This document shows, one piece after another, positions 63,106 through 64,000 of a DNA stretch of 64,000 bases. Under the pieces are notes generated by a model. The model did not search any database. It worked only from the letters and a program-made list of their open reading frames with translations, and was not told the DNA's origin. A program made the translations under genes and the position numbers. Location of the stretch: NCBI RefSeq assembly GCF_026410405.1, contig NZ_JAPMLN010000011.1, positions 1 to 64,000 on the forward strand, written 5' to 3'. The stretch is from Marinicella gelatinilytica (GTDB lineage: Bacteria; Pseudomonadota; Gammaproteobacteria; Xanthomonadales; Marinicellaceae). Positions within the stretch are counted from its first letter, which is position 1. Each line of letters opens with the position of its first letter.

Positions 63106-64000
63106 TTATTCAATGAGTATATTCACAATCTTTTGCCGATCTTCAGATAGTTCTGATTCTTGGTTTAATAAATCATTCATTTTACGGTATGCATGTAAAA
63201 CTGTGGTGTGATCACGACCACCAAATAACTCCCCAATTTCAGGGTAACTTTTATCGGTTAATTCTTTACTCAGAAACATCGCCATTTGTCTTGGTCTGAC
63301 AATGGAGCGTTTCCTGCTTTTGCCTAAAAGTTCAGATAGTTTTACATTGTAATACTGTGCTGTTGATTTTTGTATATTTTCAACAGAAACAATCTGATGG
63401 TTAACTTTGAATAATTCTTTTAAAATTTGTTTGGTGTATTGTAAATCAATTTTTTTACGGGTGAAATTGGCATTGGCCTTTAAAGTGCTCAAAGCCCCTT
63501 CCAGCTCTCTGATATTGGAATTTAATTGTTTCGCAATAAAGTGGGCCACTTCATCACAAATATCAACTTTAATAAGAGCCGCTTTTTCTTTCAAAATGGC
63601 AACCCTGGTTTCATAATCAGGTGGATCAATGGGAACAGATATACCCCATCCCAAGCGAGATTTAAGCCGAGATTCCAATCCATTGACTTCTTTTGGGTAG
63701 CGGTCACAGGTAATAATAACCCTTTTTTGACCTTCTAATAAATAATTAAAAGTATGGAAAAATTCTTCTTGAGAGCGTTCTTTGCGTGCAAAGAACTGAA
63801 TATCGTCGATTAATAATGCAGTCACAGAGCGATATTTCTGCTTAAAGGCATCCATGGATTTTTGTTGAATGGCTTTCACCATTTGATTGACATAAATTTC
63901 TGAATGCAAATAACAAACCACTTCCTTGGGATTGCTTTTTTTGATTTCATTACCGATGGCATGCAGCAAATGTGTTTTGCCTAAACCGGTACTGCCATAA
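63106..64000 (-). CDS. dnaA: Chromosomal replication initiator DnaA (5' part beyond the window)
   Basis: The visible 297 codons run off the window edge, so the N-terminal domains I-II and the start are missing. The AAA+ domain III begins with Walker A YGSTGLGKTHLLHAIGNEI at the edge and has Walker B LLIDDIQFF and LKSRLGWGISVPIDPP. Domain IV has the DnaA-box recognition sequence RPRQMAMFLSKELTDKSYPEIGELFGGRDHTTVLHA. The C-terminus ends at VNILIE. Confidence 0.97.
   Translation of the reverse strand, partial: YGSTGLGKTHLLHAIGNEIKKSNPKEVVCYLHSEIYVNQMVKAIQQKSMDAFKQKYRSVTALLIDDIQFFARKERSQEEFFHTFNYLLEGQKRVIITCDRYPKEVNGLESRLKSRLGWGISVPIDPPDYETRVAILKEKAALIKVDICDEVAHFIAKQLNSNIRELEGALSTLKANANFTRKKIDLQYTKQILKELFKVNHQIVSVENIQKSTAQYYNVKLSELLGKSRKRSIVRPRQMAMFLSKELTDKSYPEIGELFGGRDHTTVLHAYRKMNDLLNQESELSEDRQKIVNILIE

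Overview
The window is a piece of a gammaproteobacterial chromosome running up to the replication-initiation locus. At the right end, on the minus strand, sit dnaA (cut by the window edge), dnaN, recF and gyrB, in that transcription order. Left of them is a ruvC-ruvA-ruvB-ybgC-tolQ-tolR-tolA-(lipoprotein)-tolB block. The base composition is moderate to AT-rich, and the secreted protein at 6.7-8.1 kb ends in an 'IFNDGFE' tail. I associate that tail with Marinicella and related marine Gammaproteobacteria, so a Marinicella-like organism is my best guess. This is inference; no 16S rRNA is present.

Layout. 0.3-6.4 kb: a TehB-like methyltransferase and a tight, visibly GC-richer operon of an SQR-like flavoprotein, a KSTD-like FAD dehydrogenase, an FMN 2-hydroxyacid dehydrogenase and a ThDP 2-oxoacid decarboxylase-like enzyme. 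The last two resemble the mandelate-to-benzoylformate-to-aldehyde logic. 6.7-18 kb: a secreted repeat protein, a CadC-like TPR regulator, BioY, ArfB, a PAS-GGDEF-EAL protein, a secreted unknown and an S9 peptidase. 18-33 kb: an AT-rich accessory island. It holds a KAP-NTPase cassette (Kv-type channel, multi-TM protein, KAP ATPase, beta-flower-like repeat protein), a PD-(D/E)XK nuclease with a partner, a complete IS66 element, a three-gene operon of SF1 helicase, DarT-family ADP-ribosyltransferase and ADP-ribosylglycohydrolase, an ssb, a decayed RAYT transposase flanked by REP-like hairpins, and a RelE-type toxin broken by a small insertion next to an intact HTH antitoxin. 33-48 kb: copper ATPase, DUF302 protein, Ser/Thr kinase with TPRs, SMR pump, Ogt, COG3671 membrane protein, PLP deaminase-like enzyme, radical SAM/B12 protein, alpha/beta hydrolase, ABC exporter, TPR-GGDEF and OsmC. 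48-64 kb: the tol, ruv, xthA, cytochrome b561/YceI, tRNA-Lys, Grx-fusion and replication block.

How the genes work together. The most interesting unit is 27.3-31.0 kb. A UvrD/Rep-like helicase, a DarT-like enzyme with conserved NAD-site and catalytic residues, and an ARH-fold hydrolase with intact metal-binding motifs overlap by 4 nt each, so they are translationally coupled. DarT toxins ADP-ribosylate DNA and are normally paired with a macrodomain (DarG) antitoxin. Here an ARH enzyme occupies the antidote position and a helicase is added, which suggests a reversible DNA-ADP-ribosylation defence module. The KAP cassette at 18-22 kb is a second, less certain candidate system.
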